From the NCBI RefSeq assembly GCF_040581485.1, contig NC_090132.1, positions 5,281,001 through 5,345,000 of the forward strand: DNA of 64,000 nucleotides, read 5' to 3'. Below, one piece after another: positions 1-12,200 of this stretch. The notes beneath the pieces were generated by a model. It made no database searches and was not told the origin of the DNA. It saw only the letters and a list, made by a program, of their open reading frames with translations. Positions within the stretch are counted from its first letter, which is position 1, and each line of letters opens with the position of its first letter. This stretch comes from Linepithema humile (lineage: Eukaryota; Arthropoda; Insecta; Hymenoptera; Formicidae). A program made the position numbers and the translations under genes.

Positions 1-2170
1 ATTTTAATAGTTTATAAAAAAAGTAGTTTAATAAATTTACATTTTAATTATAGATTATACAATTATATAAATAATTTAAAGATCAAGATAAAATGTATTC
101 AGTACAATAGTCATGTTTCCGCTGAGGTGGCTGGAAATGTGTATTTACATGGCAAAACATACATATACGCGCGTACACTTTGAACGAGTCGAATGCTCTG
201 GATGCGAATGCTTTGGCACAAATTTAGCACCTCAAGATAAAAAGATTTACACCTCAATCCACATTTATGTTTCCAAGGGAAACATTGTATATTTGTGATT
301 TGTGGCTACACGCAACAAGCGAGAGTTTTACATAAAAAATTACACACTGCTCGAATAATCGATTAGGACTCGGTGATAGCATTCGTGATCCACACATTTC
401 ACAGAATAATTCATTGCGAGCAGATTCAATAATCCAACTTGGAAAGGGATGTAATTAAACGCCTTTTAATCCGTCTATTCATTCATTCGCAGAATGAACG
501 AATTGCACGATTTGCGAAATTAGTAATCGATTGATGCGATCGAGTATTCGATCAAACAATCAGATTGCCGAACGTCATTCGTTATCTTCCCTTCGGTTCG
601 TCAAAAAAGCCGAACGGTATGAACAAGTGTTCGTTACAATTTTCACATTTTCACTGAGAACAATATTGCGTAAATGCAACAAACGAACCCGTAAGCACGC
701 AATAAATTCTTCAATTTGTCTACTAATTACAAATCGATGATGAAAAAATAAAGTTTGTTACATGACCAAGTTCGGAAATAGAAATGCAGCAAACTTGTAA
801 TTCGTTTGTCAGAAGTTCTTGCGGAAGCAAAAGTTTGCTCTTCCGTGTTCCTTTTTTTACGAACCGTTGTAAGGTTGAGTACATATGGTACGCTTTGCTG
901 TTACAACAGTTTTTAATGAACCCGACTTGTAATCCTCGTGGCAACGATAGAAACACAATGATAACGTAGCAGAAACTGGATTTGGTGCAATCTGGTGGAT
1001 TCAGTGTCCCACTTTTTTTGCAGTGTTACGATATTTGTCACGTTTTCTCCGCAAAGTTTAAACGTTTTCCGGAAATGACAAAAGAGTAAAATTTCAATTT
1101 TCCGTATTCGTAATGACAGCTGTTTAATTAATTCACTCTGGTAATGGAGATTATATTTAATTAATTATAAGTTTCTATAGAGTTCTTCGTTAATTAAGCA
1201 ATTTATACCATATTACCTAATTTTATAACGCTATTTTAAAAAAGTTATTTAAGCAGAATATGTAAAATGGGCTGGAATACATCATTTTTTTTATCGAAAA
1301 ATTTATTAATATTCCGTAAATGTTCACAAATTAATGACCTCTGTTATAATGAGTGAAGGATACCTCTTCATTGTTCACGAAATAACTCGTCAGCTTTCAA
1401 CTAGAAGCACTTGCCGAAATATCGCTCATTATAAACGGTGTAAACGATGTTATTTTCAGCTATTCTTTTTGTCGCGTAGAACATATCGCGGCATTTCACG
1501 AGAATTTCGCATATATTTAGTCATTCGAGGCGCGTTATCATCTCTAATTACACATCACTCTTGCTAAGTACTTCTCATTATCGAGCACAACGTTGTCTCG
1601 CTGTGTCCTTGAGAAGCGCTCGTAAGAGCGACAGATCGATTTTCTTGCGCGTTCCAAGATTCGCACGGACCGAATTAAGTACCAGCACTTAATTATTTAA
1701 TTGCCGAAGGGAAAAGACGATTGAGAGGGAAATCAGGAACGTGACAAATACCAGCCATCGTGCCGAGCTTTGCGAATCGTACGCTTATGATAATGAGGCT
1801 CGGGTACCTACGATAATAGCGTTTTCGCGTTCTTGTGCGTCTGAAAGCGATTTGCGGCGAAAAACCGCGTGAAGCAAAAGAATTTTTCTTGTAATAAAGA
1901 ACTTTACGCTAAGAAATTGAAGATTCCAAAGTCAAAGGTTTTAAATTTCAGAAAATTAAAATTCTTCTTTTAAATTTCAGAATCCTTTGACAAAAGTAAT
2001 ATTGAGCAATATTAAGAGTTATTTTTATTTTATCACAATTTTTTATTAAATATTTATTGTAGTAAATAATGCAAATATACTATAACATTTTTCAATTTTT
2101 CTTTTATACATTCACTGTTTATAAGATTTGAGTATGTCAAAAATAAGATTATTCGAATATCGAATTATTA
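1..2170. other. AT-rich noncoding DNA
   Basis: Only short frames under 80 codons are present, on both strands, without convincing splice signals. I see no repeat or RNA gene here. The stretch could be intergenic or part of a long intron. Confidence 0.6.
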
Positions 2171-2880
2171 GCGTAATCCCTGTCTTTATTTCGCGTTCTC
2201 GCCGTGTTCATAACCGAGCTATTAAAGAAATATCATCGGGATTCACCGAGGTGGGACATAAATTACTAGTTCCATAGAACTATCGAGCATTCCATGCAAC
2301 ACGATCGAACTCAGACGCGGTCACCGCGTGCAACGGAAGTGCCTTAAAGTGCCCGCCTCGATAATAATTCCCCGGGAAAAGCCGAGTGGAAAAAAGGACG
2401 AACGTTTCGCGAAAGTTAGACACTCGTGACAAGGATGCGATAAAAGGGCCAAAGGAAATGGGTTGGCGAGGATGGGTGGCGAAAAGAAAGCGGGTGAGCC
2501 ACGGAACTTTTAAACAGGTCACGAGGTCTTGTTCAAAAAGTCGTTCGTGAAAGCAACGCCCACGATATCACAAGAAAATTCCTCTCTTTTTTCGCCGGCT
2601 GCGATAAAGAAACGTCCGCGGAAACTTCAATAACCCTCACCTCCGCCTACGTATCCCAATATTTAAACAATGTTCCCGCCGCTCGATATTGTCTCGCATG
2701 AATGGACAACTCGCGGAAGCTGATGTCACTATAATAGCTTTCTTGTCCCTCGAGCGGATCTTGGAATCAGTTCCGATCTCGTCACGGCGACGTCGTATTT
2801 CTTTTACGCGCATCCTTTCGCGTCTCGCCGGCATATTAGATAGCCGCACGGCAGGAAATATCGATCGCTAATTTAATGCC
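2170..2880. other. GC-elevated, CpG-rich patch
   Basis: Base composition shifts clearly toward G+C with many CpG and CGCG words. Frames stay open on both strands (2280-2522 minus, 2637-2849 minus, 2689-2871 plus), which is expected when stop codons are depleted by composition. No frame has matching splice sites, so no gene is called. A regulatory or unmethylated CpG patch is possible. Confidence 0.4.
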
Positions 2881-3719
2881 TCTCCCGCTGAGATTGTATC
2901 GGAGGCACTTTGATTTTTCCGCTGGAGAGCATGTACGTCAGGCAACCGCGTTCCTTGAAAAGATTTTCTCTCTTTTTTTTTTGGAAAGATTTATTTTTTT
3001 TAATTTACAAAAGATATTTCTTCTTTTTTCTTGTTTACTCCAGTCTCGTCGGTATTAAATTATTAAATGTAATATAAATATCTATTTGTTAAAATTTTAC
3101 TCACGTAATTGTATTTATAACAGTCGATAATACTTTTAACTTGTAATAAGTTCGAATTATGATAATAATTCTTTCTTTGTCACTGTCAAAGGTATTATAG
3201 GGTTCTTCCGTATTTTCTGACGGAGCTCATTATAACAAAGCACTAAGAAAACTTAAAGATTGGAGGTGTCTATCGGATCGACCCTGCTCGTTAAAAAGTT
3301 TCTTCAGCATCAAAAGTATGGGCACACGATAAAGGGTGGAAATTGATAAAAAGTCTTGGATCTTTCGAACATCTTTATCTAAGATTTATTCATAATTCCG
3401 CTTGCTACATCTTTTTTTTCAGCGCAAAAAGTAGAATTTTTTTTAATAAAAAGTAAGATTCTTGCGTGCTTATCTCTATATTATTTAACTAATTTATAAA
3501 CAAAACTTTAGAGGTCTGATACAAGATACTTTTAATATTTATCACAACTTTTTAAGTTTTAATATTAAACAGATTACAGTTCGCGATTTTTGCAAAATGC
3601 AATTTTCCAGATTTGTTCAGAGACCTTTCGTGCAATTAGCCAATTAAAAATCTATAAATTATATATTTTGTGAAGCTTTTTCCTATCAACGTAACATTGC
3701 GAACTGAATATTGGCAGAG
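2881..3719. other. AT-rich noncoding DNA
   Basis: The stretch is T- and A-rich with only short frames. I see no gene, RNA or repeat. Confidence 0.6.
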
Positions 3720-4020
3720 TTTCCGGAAATCACATTCCCCTCATTGAAAATGCTACGAGAGAAGCAAGAGTGCGACGAGAACAATCACCGCGGCGCGAAA
3801 CTCACGTTCGATACTAATAGATGAGCTCTCGCTCTGCGTTCCTGGTGGATTAAATTATAATCTCACCCCGGATGTACATCGATAACGATGGCGGCGCTCG
3901 GTCGCTTCGTTACGAAGTTCCGTTCAAGTGCCGTATTCTAGCTCGTTCACACACGCGCACACATTCTGAGAGTCATAACATACGTTCAGGTTTCTCCACT
4001 ATTTGTCGACGACTTTTCCG
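3720..4020. promoter_or_regulatory. CpG-rich patch with DRE-like and YY1-like words
   Basis: A 300-base CpG-rich block in AT-rich flanks carries ATCGATA at 3878-3884, close to the insect DRE consensus TATCGATA. A few bases later comes GATGGCGGC, which resembles the YY1/Pho core. Both words are common in promoters of housekeeping genes. No TATA box or clear initiator was identified and the direction is unknown, so this is only a candidate. Confidence 0.25.
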
Positions 4021-4137
4021 AAGTTCCCAATCCCGGTTCTAATTTACAATTCTCCGCTTCTCGTCTGATGCCACACAACGGTCATACATATTTAACCAAC
4101 ATGCGACTATTCGCCGGATAAAATTGTTCTTTCCTAC

Positions 4138-4392
4138 CTTGCTCTGGCGCCTGCAGTTGTTACAGGAATGACAAAACCGACAGACTTCCCTTTCCTTTAC
4201 CTTACATCTCGCCTCTCCCGTGCGAGAGTGCGAATGCCGGACGAGAATCACACAGTGCACCTTTAATTCATAATCAAGCTGAAGTTCAGCCTCCGCACTC
4301 GCGGCAAGGTTTTCTCCGGGATGAAAGACACCGTGTCTCTTGTGCAGGACAGAAGTTCGGGGCAGACGTTGTCTGAGCCAGAACATTCCCAT
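4138..4392 (-). CDS. Possible exon, unknown protein
   Basis: On the minus strand a frame open from at least 4434 has an ATG at 4392-4390. It runs 85 codons to a good donor, AGCAAG followed by GTAGGA, ending in phase 0. An alternative start is an acceptor-like CTCAG a few codons later. The encoded piece is basic, with a cysteine cluster near its end (CRFCHSC then CNNCRR). No family is recognised and no partner exon was found. Several other frames are also open in this GC-rich stretch, so the call is weak. Confidence 0.22.
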
Positions 4393-4456
4393 TTTACTTT
4401 CACGGTTATTGTAGAATGGCTGAGCGAAGAGCAAGCCGCAGTGGTTTAAGGTTTAA

Positions 4457-4477
4457 CAAAGCCGTGACACGGCTTTG
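4457..4477. repeat. Perfect 10-bp inverted repeat with one-base centre
   Basis: The arms CAAAGCCGTG and CACGGCTTTG are exact reverse complements separated by one A. This is either a hairpin or a two-fold symmetric protein-binding site. It lies just upstream, in minus-strand terms, of the open frame at 4392-4138. Confidence 0.8.
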
Positions 4478-4953
4478 ATCCAAGTTTTCGTTAGCGGAAT
4501 GGTAGAAGCAGAAACCGATGTATCTTCTAATATAATTTGTTGATTATATGCACTGCGGCGTCCAAAGATAATACAATATATGTTGATTTAGTAATTTCGA
4601 AACTGAAGACTTCGAGATCTTAGAATTAAAAATGATGGAATTTTTTAAATCTAAAGGTATTTATGTTTAAGAATATAAAATGTTTAAAAATAAAACACTA
4701 AATATTTTTAATGACGCAGTAACACTAAAATAACATTCAGTGAGATTAAAATCTGAAAATTAAAAATATCACTAGTCGCCATTGAATTGCTTTCAATTAT
4801 ATTAATTAATGTTAAAAGCACTGAAAATGTTTATAGCTGCATGCCAGAGTAGATAGTCACTCATATGTTAGTTTTTGGCAAATGCATTTTTTCTTGATCA
4901 TACTATATTTACCAACGTGACAGTCGACAATTTTCAGCATGTTATCTACAAAG

Positions 4954-4961
4954 TATATAAA
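4954..4961 (+). promoter_or_regulatory. TATA box with initiator at 4986-4990
   Basis: TATATAAA is followed by TCAGA, whose A lies at 4988. That is 32 bases from the T of TATAAA and close to canonical insect core-promoter spacing. The first exon candidate begins here. In AT-rich DNA a TATA word alone means little, so the support comes from the combination with the initiator and the donor at 5062. Confidence 0.4.
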
Positions 4962-4987
4962 GTAAGGAAAAATATCGTGTGTTTATC

Positions 4988-5381
4988 AGACAGATTTAGG
5001 TTGATTTAAGTGTTCGTTTTAACAGCGCACTTTTGTATCATGCTCTCAGAAGCAAGAGGATGTAAGTAATCCTTTTTAGAGCGTTTATCGGGAGCTTCTC
5101 CCGGTATCAAGGTCCTTTAAAAGAAGTACCTTCTTTCTTGCTGGTCTACCTGGCGAAAGGTAATTCTTTTAAAGATCCATCACTCTCATAAATCTTCACC
5201 ATATTCTCGTACGCTCGCCAATTTGAATCGCGAATAAGAAAAGTCGACTGCGAAAAAAGAACAGGACAGGCATAATTAATGACAGCAAAATGCATATCGA
5301 TGATATTAAATAGCAATTTTGTATGAGATTTCAGCCCAGATTATCGATTATATATAAATAAATGATTGTATCGGAAATAAA
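4988..5381 (+). other. Candidate short spliced transcript (14-codon ORF or noncoding)
   Basis: Downstream of the TATA box and initiator, an exon of about 74 bases (4988-5061) contains ATG at 5040 and seven codons. It ends at a strong donor, GTAAGT, at 5062. An acceptor (ATTTCAG, ending 5334) opens a second exon whose joined frame stops after seven more codons, at 5355-5357. Two AATAAA words follow, at 5357-5362 and 5376-5381. All elements of a minimal transcript therefore lie in the right order. The peptide is too short to be convincing, so the unit may be a noncoding RNA or a miRNA host; the intron holds a stable hairpin. No family is recognised. Confidence 0.35.
5115..5174 (+). ncRNA. miRNA-precursor-like hairpin
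   Basis: The left arm (5115-5132) and right arm (5157-5174) pair at 17 of 18 positions around a 24-base loop. This gives a 60-base hairpin of roughly pre-miRNA stem size, without clear lower-stem extension. A second small perfect stem, CGGGAG-CTT-CTCCCG, lies just upstream at 5089-5103. Both fall inside the putative intron 5062-5334. The stem is shorter than most insect pre-miRNAs (about 22 bp or more), so a miRNA is only one possibility; a structured intron is another. Confidence 0.35.
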
Positions 5382-5898
5382 CGTAAAGATTCGCTTATTT
5401 TATCATTACGTTTTTTAAACTAATTCTTGTAGTAAAAGCGTTTCTCCATAAATCAGGCAAAACGTGCATTTCGTGATAATATATACGCATATATTACAAA
5501 GTATGAGACATCGTAAATCGTGCATGTCAATACCTAAGTAGACGCTCTAACTGGTTTGGTAAGTTGTTCCGAAGCCATAGTACAGTTGTGGAGACCGCTT
5601 GCCGAGAACGGCCAACGCAGAAATCAGCTTTATGCTGTAGTTTACATTCCGGGACTAGATATTCACGGTACGTGTACAAAGATACAAACGGACCTGCCAT
5701 TAACGGGTTTAGGCGGGTCGCCATTGTACGGTAACTGGGTAATGGAATGCATGGTGGCTGTATATTGGTGGTTTCGAGATGGGTAATCGAAAATCAACCA
5801 TGTCCTATTCTCGTAGTACGGAAGTGGTCGAATACAACAACCAGAAGATTGCGCCAAAACACTTAACAACATGATTGCACGTTGTCGAACATCAGTCT
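5382..5898. other. Short overlapping frames, no gene called
   Basis: Frames of 65-82 codons are open on both strands between 5527 and 5911, but none has good splice sites or recognisable content. I see nothing else in the stretch. Confidence 0.5.
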
Positions 5899-5970
5899 GT
5901 GGTCTCTCCATGTAGTCTCACCCATGTGGTCTCTTCATGTGGTCTCTTCATGTGGTCTCTCCATGTGGTT
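5899..5970 (+). repeat. 13-bp minisatellite, about 6 copies
   Basis: Units of GTGGTCTCTYCAT start at 5899, 5912, 5926, 5939, 5952 and 5965. The period is 13 bases with one 14-base unit, and drift is slight (GTAGTCTCACCCAT in unit 2). Confidence 0.92.
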
Positions 5971-6317
5971 TTCCTCTCTTAAGCTTGCACGAATATGCGA
6001 CAAAATAAAAAAAAATTTTATGTGTAACAAAATGTAAATCATAAAATTAAAATAGGATTTTTTAGCAGATTATTATAATATATGTGTATCAATTTAAAAA
6101 TATTTGGAATTTATAAGTATTAAAAATGTGCAAATACTATTTCAAAATATTTCACAAATAATTATGATAGCAGTTATGTTAAATTAAATTATATTATATA
6201 AAAAAGGGATTTGCGCTTAAAAGATAAAAGTACAATATTATTGTGCTTTTATCAGCTAATTTCTTATGCTATCATTTATCCTAGAACTCTTGGTTAAATT
6301 AATTCTTTTCTGTTTGT
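5971..6317. other. AT-rich noncoding DNA
   Basis: The stretch is strongly AT-rich and has no frames of note. Nothing identifiable is present. Confidence 0.65.
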
Positions 6318-6886
6318 TTATTCATTTTTGATAAGGTGCATAAGATTGCTGCAAGATGATTGCATGCGGTGCGTGCAATTCCCCTCAATACATTTCCCTA
6401 TACTGGTGGCGCAATACGACATCTGCATAACTGCGGGTGCGATATTAGTATTAAATCTCAGTGTACCAGGGGTAGCGAAACATTGCTCGCAATTAGATCG
6501 AGACGTTATACGACCGCCGGACCGGTGCAATCTACAGTTTGCAACTTTGGCCAAGTCGTTGGAAGTCTCTGCCTTCCTGTTACCGCCTGTGTGTGCGGTG
6601 GTTCGGTTTACGCTACATGCAGGTACGCAAACCATAGGGAACGCCGCTGTGTTTGCTCGTAAACCTTGTGTGCACGCTCGGAAGCATTCGATGGACAGTC
6701 GTTGCAAATCCGCTTCGGCAGCGAGCTTTCGGTTTCGTACTTGTCTACGACTTTGGCGCTTGTTACGTCTCACTTATCTTCGTGACACATGTATCTGCAT
6801 TTAATACTGCCATCAAGTTTCGCATTTATTCACGCGATGCGAATAGCGCTGCGCAATATTTGGACGCGTCGATAAATATACGATAA
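6318..6886. other. GC-rich block open in several frames on both strands
   Basis: Two plus frames (6328-6804, 158 codons; 6360-6662, 100 codons) and one minus frame (6773-6318, 151 codons) are open at once over balanced-composition DNA. The plus 100-codon frame and the minus frame are both cysteine-rich. A second minus frame contains LPKRICNDC, which looks like the start of a ZAD zinc-finger motif but soon meets a stop. Simultaneous openness suggests low stop density more than coding. One of them could be an exon, but I cannot tell which. Confidence 0.3.
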
Positions 6887-7116
6887 GAGAATTTAGTTCA
6901 AAACGTTTGATTTTATTACACTTTTGATATTTTCTTTATTTAATGTCAACATTAATCAGTGAATTTATATTTAAGATTGTTAGATTGTTTTATCACAGTA
7001 GTCTTTTAGTAATAATTTTCAAGAAATATCTTTTAAAATAGAAAAACTCTTTTAGATATAATACAGTTATCTAGTTTCTTTTATTATTTGTTCACGGAGA
7101 CGGTCCATTTCTTTAG

Positions 7117-7317
7117 TGCAAATTCAACCACGTGCTTAAGTTCCCCAGGAAACCGCGCTCGACGTTGATAGAAACGATTAGCGGAATTAATGCAAATCTC
7201 AGAGGCAAACGTGTCATTTACATGTCTGATTACCCTCAAGCCTCCCACCGGTTACATCATCGTTGCCATATTTGCCCATCGGCGTTGATTGCTAGAGAGA
7301 ATGTCGCGACCGCATAA
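7117..7317 (+). CDS. Possible terminal exon, unknown protein
   Basis: A pyrimidine-rich acceptor (CCATTTCTTTAG, ending 7116) opens a frame of 66 codons that ends at TAA 7315-7317. The peptide is basic, with a CHIC near its end, and no domain is recognised. No upstream exon was found. It is called only on acceptor plus frame, so it could be chance. Confidence 0.2.
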   Translation, partial: CKFNHVLKFPRKPRSTLIETISGINANLRGKRVIYMSDYPQASHRLHHRCHICPSALIARENVATA

Positions 7318-8560
7318 TTACGTTCCTAATCATGTTAACGAGAATTTAAGGGACCGAGTCGTAAATTCGCGGCTGGTGCGCGAATTGTTTGCGACAACTA
7401 AATCCCATGGTATATTTAATGTCAAATAAAGTCGCAAACTATACGTGACACAAGTCTGTGGGAAGACTAACAATAAGTAAGACGCGGAAAGTATATTGAC
7501 AATGTTAACATGCATGGCATTATGTATATAAAAATTACTTGATAATAATTTAATAATTGCATTAATTAATTTAATATAATAATAGAATATACATATTGTA
7601 ATATTACAGTAATTAAGAATATATGTGTATATTGTGTGTGTAATAGATTTGCATAAATTTTAATATGTTACTTGCTTGATTATTTTGCTATAATATTTAC
7701 ACGTAAATAAACTTTTATGATTAATATGTTAAACAAGCTCATCGAAAATTTTCGCGCCGTATTGCAGCGACACCGACTTCATCCGCGCTGATTATTGCTT
7801 TTTCATAAGCGACCGAGGCACCAGAAATTCGATTACCTAGTAATTTACCGTCGAGTAATTAAATTCTGCCGACGACGACGCCGGTGACGGCGGCAACCAG
7901 TGTCGCTTACTTAACGAAGGATGCTAGATGACGGATACTCAAATTTTGAACAAAGTGATGTACACTTGACTTGTCTCGGTGCATTTTTAACCGATTTTTT
8001 TTCTAATGTTGATCTATGAGCGAAAGAAATAAGAATTAAAATCATCTGTTACATAAAGAATGTCCAAGCTAGAAAGTATCTTAGGAAGAGACATTACGGG
8101 ATGAAGTTTTTTTGCAATCTATTTTTTTTTTACTAAATATAATTGATCGTAATTTCGTATTTTTAATATTCAATTTTTTGTCGTAAGTTAGAAATGTATT
8201 GAAAATATGAAACTTACTTTGCGCAAGAGTTTTACGCAACTCGAGCTTTAAGAATATAGATTAATATGAAAAAAATTGTTTAATTAATTTTATAATAATT
8301 TTACTTTAATGCATTACACACTTTCGCGTATTTAGTGCTATGTAACTGTCTAATATTGAGTTTTATTAGAAGAGCATTAAACTTTATATTATATGCAAAT
8401 GTTAATCGCAAATCAAACAGCCGCATTTAGGAATAATTTCACGATTTTCCATTGCGAGAATGTGAAAGGGAGCATAATTTCGGTTTCGCATCAGATTACG
8501 CAAGCGACAGTAATTTTACCGAAAAATTTAATTTTGCCGAAGTGCTTTGACAGTAACTTT
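7318..8560. other. Noncoding, with a small CpG patch at 7740-7930
   Basis: The flanks are AT-rich and empty. The patch at 7740-7930 is richer in CpG and contains a run of GACGACGACGCCGG, but no frame, promoter word set or repeat was supported. Confidence 0.5.
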
Positions 8561-9260
8561 GGACAGCAGGTGGTGCGCCGCGGAACAGGCATTTTTTGAT
8601 TAATTTTATGAAGACAGGCGGATTCGAGTCTGTGCGTCATTTACAGGTTCAGCCTCTCGGAGGGACTTTCGACGGTCGCTCCTCTGCCGAGTCTAATAAA
8701 TATTTCCTGAGGGAATTTAGAGGGCCACCCGACACGCTTACTCTTCTCGAGGGAGAACGAGACCGATCGCCGCGTAGCAGGTGCGCTCGATAATCGGTCT
8801 CGTCGCACTTCACGATCCTGAAGAGTCCCAGCGTCGGGGAACTTAAACGCTCCAGTCAATTGCTGCGGATGCAATTTGTCGCTCTCGCTCAATTCGAGTG
8901 AAGAGCTCGCTTCGCTTACGAAGCTTCGTCTATGAGTTTGCGAGGCGTTGCAACCTCTTCTCATATGCCGCCGCGATGCTAAAACTTGGATTAGTTTGCT
9001 TTCAGCTCCCGATGTCGGTACAACTAGTCGTCCATGAGGCGGCGGCTCGCGGTGCCTCGTCTCGCAGTAAAGTTGAGTGCCTGACACGTCGCTCCTGTTT
9101 CCCCAACTCGGTGTGACTCGCGCCATCGCGGCTTGTCGGCGCGAATCTTAACACCGAGCGAACGCCGGAAACTCCGAATGAGGTTTGCGATTAATCTGGT
9201 CTTATGCGTCTATGAATCTCGGTAGAAGTGAGTTGTTGGAGTGCACGAGTGAGTTGCACG
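8561..9260. other. GC-rich patch with a 161-codon minus frame and an inverted repeat
   Basis: The minus frame 9126-8641 (161 codons, Ser- and Arg-rich) is the longest in the window but has no recognised domain, and plus frames are open across it too. An 11-bp perfect inverted repeat, ACGAGACCGAT at 8757-8767 and ATCGGTCTCGT at 8793-8803, lies inside. The composition and symmetry would suit a regulatory island as well as an exon. Confidence 0.3.
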
Positions 9261-12200
9261 AAACAGAATCTAAGAAATGATTTAAGAAATCTTATAAGTA
9301 AAATATACTTAAAACTATTTGTTTATTAAAAATTTATTAAGAAATTTTACACGGATAAATATACAAATAAAGTGTTAAGATTGTCAAGTTTATGAAAAAT
9401 ATTCTTATTGAAGGCACATCAAATTTGCGGTAAAAATATTGAAGTTAGAATAACGTGAAATCAATTTTGTAACTTGAAGTTTTCTGTAAACGATGTGCTA
9501 TTGCACAAGTTTTATAAAGGTTTCTGCTCATCTTCACGATTTCTTACGTATATTATTCGTTTTCATGGTCGAAAGTTGTTCATCTTTTTGCATTCGACTT
9601 GGCTCTGAGGAGAATTTCTCGACCGCGTTCCGTCTATCACAAACGGTCTTGATTCAATTGGTTCTCGGGATGGGCTACTGTGCAACACGCCGGTAGATTT
9701 GTCCTTAACAAAGGACTCTGATTCGACTGTGTTCTATGTTCGGCATACCTATGCGTAATACATTTGTACATTCAGTCACGTTTCACTAGCAAACATAACA
9801 TTGCAAGACTATCTAAAGCATCTCAACTATTAGTTTTGAGATAATCGACCCGAAACAATGGTTAATTGATATGTTATACCCTTCATAAATTCATTAGTCG
9901 CATCATATTGTCCCATATCTTTCGTAATATCTTTGATTTCAAACTCGCTAATGTGCATATATTTGTTATTGAAAATAAATTGTAGAAATTTATTTTATGA
10001 AATTTTATAAACAATATTTTAAATATTAAATGTTCCATCATAAGTTTATATTTTAATAAATGTTTTATATTTTAAGTAAAAATTTTTTATGATTGAATTA
10101 TAATAGCATTTCAGTCAATTAATATTGATTAATATCGATAATAGCAAAAATATAGATTCAACTTATGTAAGCATTCCTTCTCTTAATAGCGACTTTATCA
10201 AATATCAATTGACTACATTTTTGTCGATCTTAAACATAGGATATTTGTCACTATCGGATTCAGGGTAGGAATTTCATCTACGCCCTTCGAATATTTCCAT
10301 TATCGACCCTTCGTGAGTCTGCGATACCACAGGGAGGGTGGTGAGGAGGTATGAAAAAATAGTGAGGAAATTTTTTCGGTACGATGGGAATATATGATGA
10401 AAAATGCTAATATGCACTTACTTTATTTTACATTAGAGAAATTAAAAATCATCGTTTTATAAACAACTGTTCAAAAATTATCATGCATTTTTTAAAAATA
10501 AATAGACTTTATAAAGAACATAAATGCATTATTTACAGTCTTATGGTGAAAATATATGGCGTGCGATAAAACGTAAAAAGGATATATATAGTATTCTTGT
10601 GGTCGATAGAAAAGATCTTACGAGAATTTGAAACCGGGCTTGGAACCAAGTTCCAACCAACTCTCTTATTTCACGCGTGCACAAGAGAAAAATATTTTTC
10701 TGTTGAGATTCTCGTTGACTTTTTGTCGTCAATTTTTGTAAATAAGTCGCCGTTGAGTTTGCAAAAATGCTAAAATAATAGAAGAATTTTTCGCGAGCCC
10801 GTAGCGATATTCAACAAGAATTATACGAGTGTAATTCTCTTGAATTTTCTTTTGTGTAAGTACGAACCACGATTAAAAGCTTCGACACTACACGACGCAA
10901 AAGCTCTTTTGTACTTTGTGCTCCGTTGCCGAATCGCATCCTCTTATTTCATGCATTTATTACAGAGTTCTCGCTATACGTTAATGTTTAACATTATTAA
11001 AAAATTAAACATGTTACTATTATTTTACGTATTGTTTTTTACTATATTTATAATTATTATTTTAAAAATTATTTTAAAAATTGTTTTCTTTGCTATAAAC
11101 TCGCGTTAGCGTTTAAATGTATTAATAGATGTTTATGTGCTCCTATTTTCTCTAACACAGCTATATACTCGCGTATATACATGTCTCGTATACATAGAGC
11201 CGTATGCACTTTTAAAGGGCCATTTACTTCGGCTCTCGTGCGTTGGCTCGTGCCGTAAATCCGGCTGGTTTTCGCGCGTTTCCAGCATTTGGTAGAAATG
11301 CCAGGACCAGAAGTAGGCGGACGAAGAGGTGAGGAAGGGTTCATTTTCACGCAGACGAAGTGTTGTACGGTTTAATAACGGCCGGCAGTGCAAAAGAGTG
11401 CGATATGATCGTAGTAGACAAAGTGCGAAAAGGTCCGCGCACAAAGCACCGGCACGTAGACCGTTTTTATTAACTATATTTTAACGAGATACCCCGATAA
11501 GTTTATAATAGCTTGCCGTTTTTTCTTCCCGATACGGTCATAGGATTTATATGCAAGTTTATATGCATTATGCGGAGTTTTACCGCAAAAATTACATTAA
11601 AGTTAAAGTTCGTATGCTTCTTTAGACTTTATAGGTTGTAATAACGTAGAAAATGGTTTAGAATTTTAAATATGGGTAATGACGTGTGCAGTTTTTAACA
11701 ATATTGTTATTTTCGTAACACATACATTATTTTTATTACACATTTATTTTAATAAATTATATTTCAAACTTTTTATTATTTGAGATCATACGAGAAAAAG
11801 TAGTATATACATATATATTATTGTGTCCGAAATGCTTTCAACTTTCTATATCTCTCTTGTGTATATAGCGAGACTTTCAAAGGGGCAAAAATCGATTGCA
11901 TATCGATATATTGTAACTTTCAATTGGCACATAAAAAATAAAAGTGGGAATTGTGCAGGACTAATAACAATCAAATTAAATTTTATGTCGTAAAACGGCA
12001 CTATTACCGTTCGAAACACGTGTGACATGTTTCAATTTTATCGGTGAAAAGCGGAAACGAATATAACGCACACGGTTGCAATCCCTTTTTTGTGCGTAAA
12101 CGAAATTGCGGGATAATATTTTCTAAGCAAATGAGTTAGATTTTCACGCAATTATGATTTGTTAAATCAATCGTGCACTTATATAGTTGCACGATGTATC

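Noticed and set aside
6560..6780. ZAD zinc-finger-like motif LPKRICNDC on the minus strand
   Set aside because: The frame stops about 30 codons later and the remaining zinc ligands are absent, so it is probably chance.
8641..9126. 161-codon minus frame, the longest in the window
   Set aside because: It has no recognised domain or splice sites, and plus frames are open over the same bases, so composition is sufficient.
11901..11908. Perfect DRE word TATCGATA as a promoter
   Set aside because: It stands alone in AT-rich DNA without initiator, exon or CpG island. The word also occurs at 57767 with no gene start.
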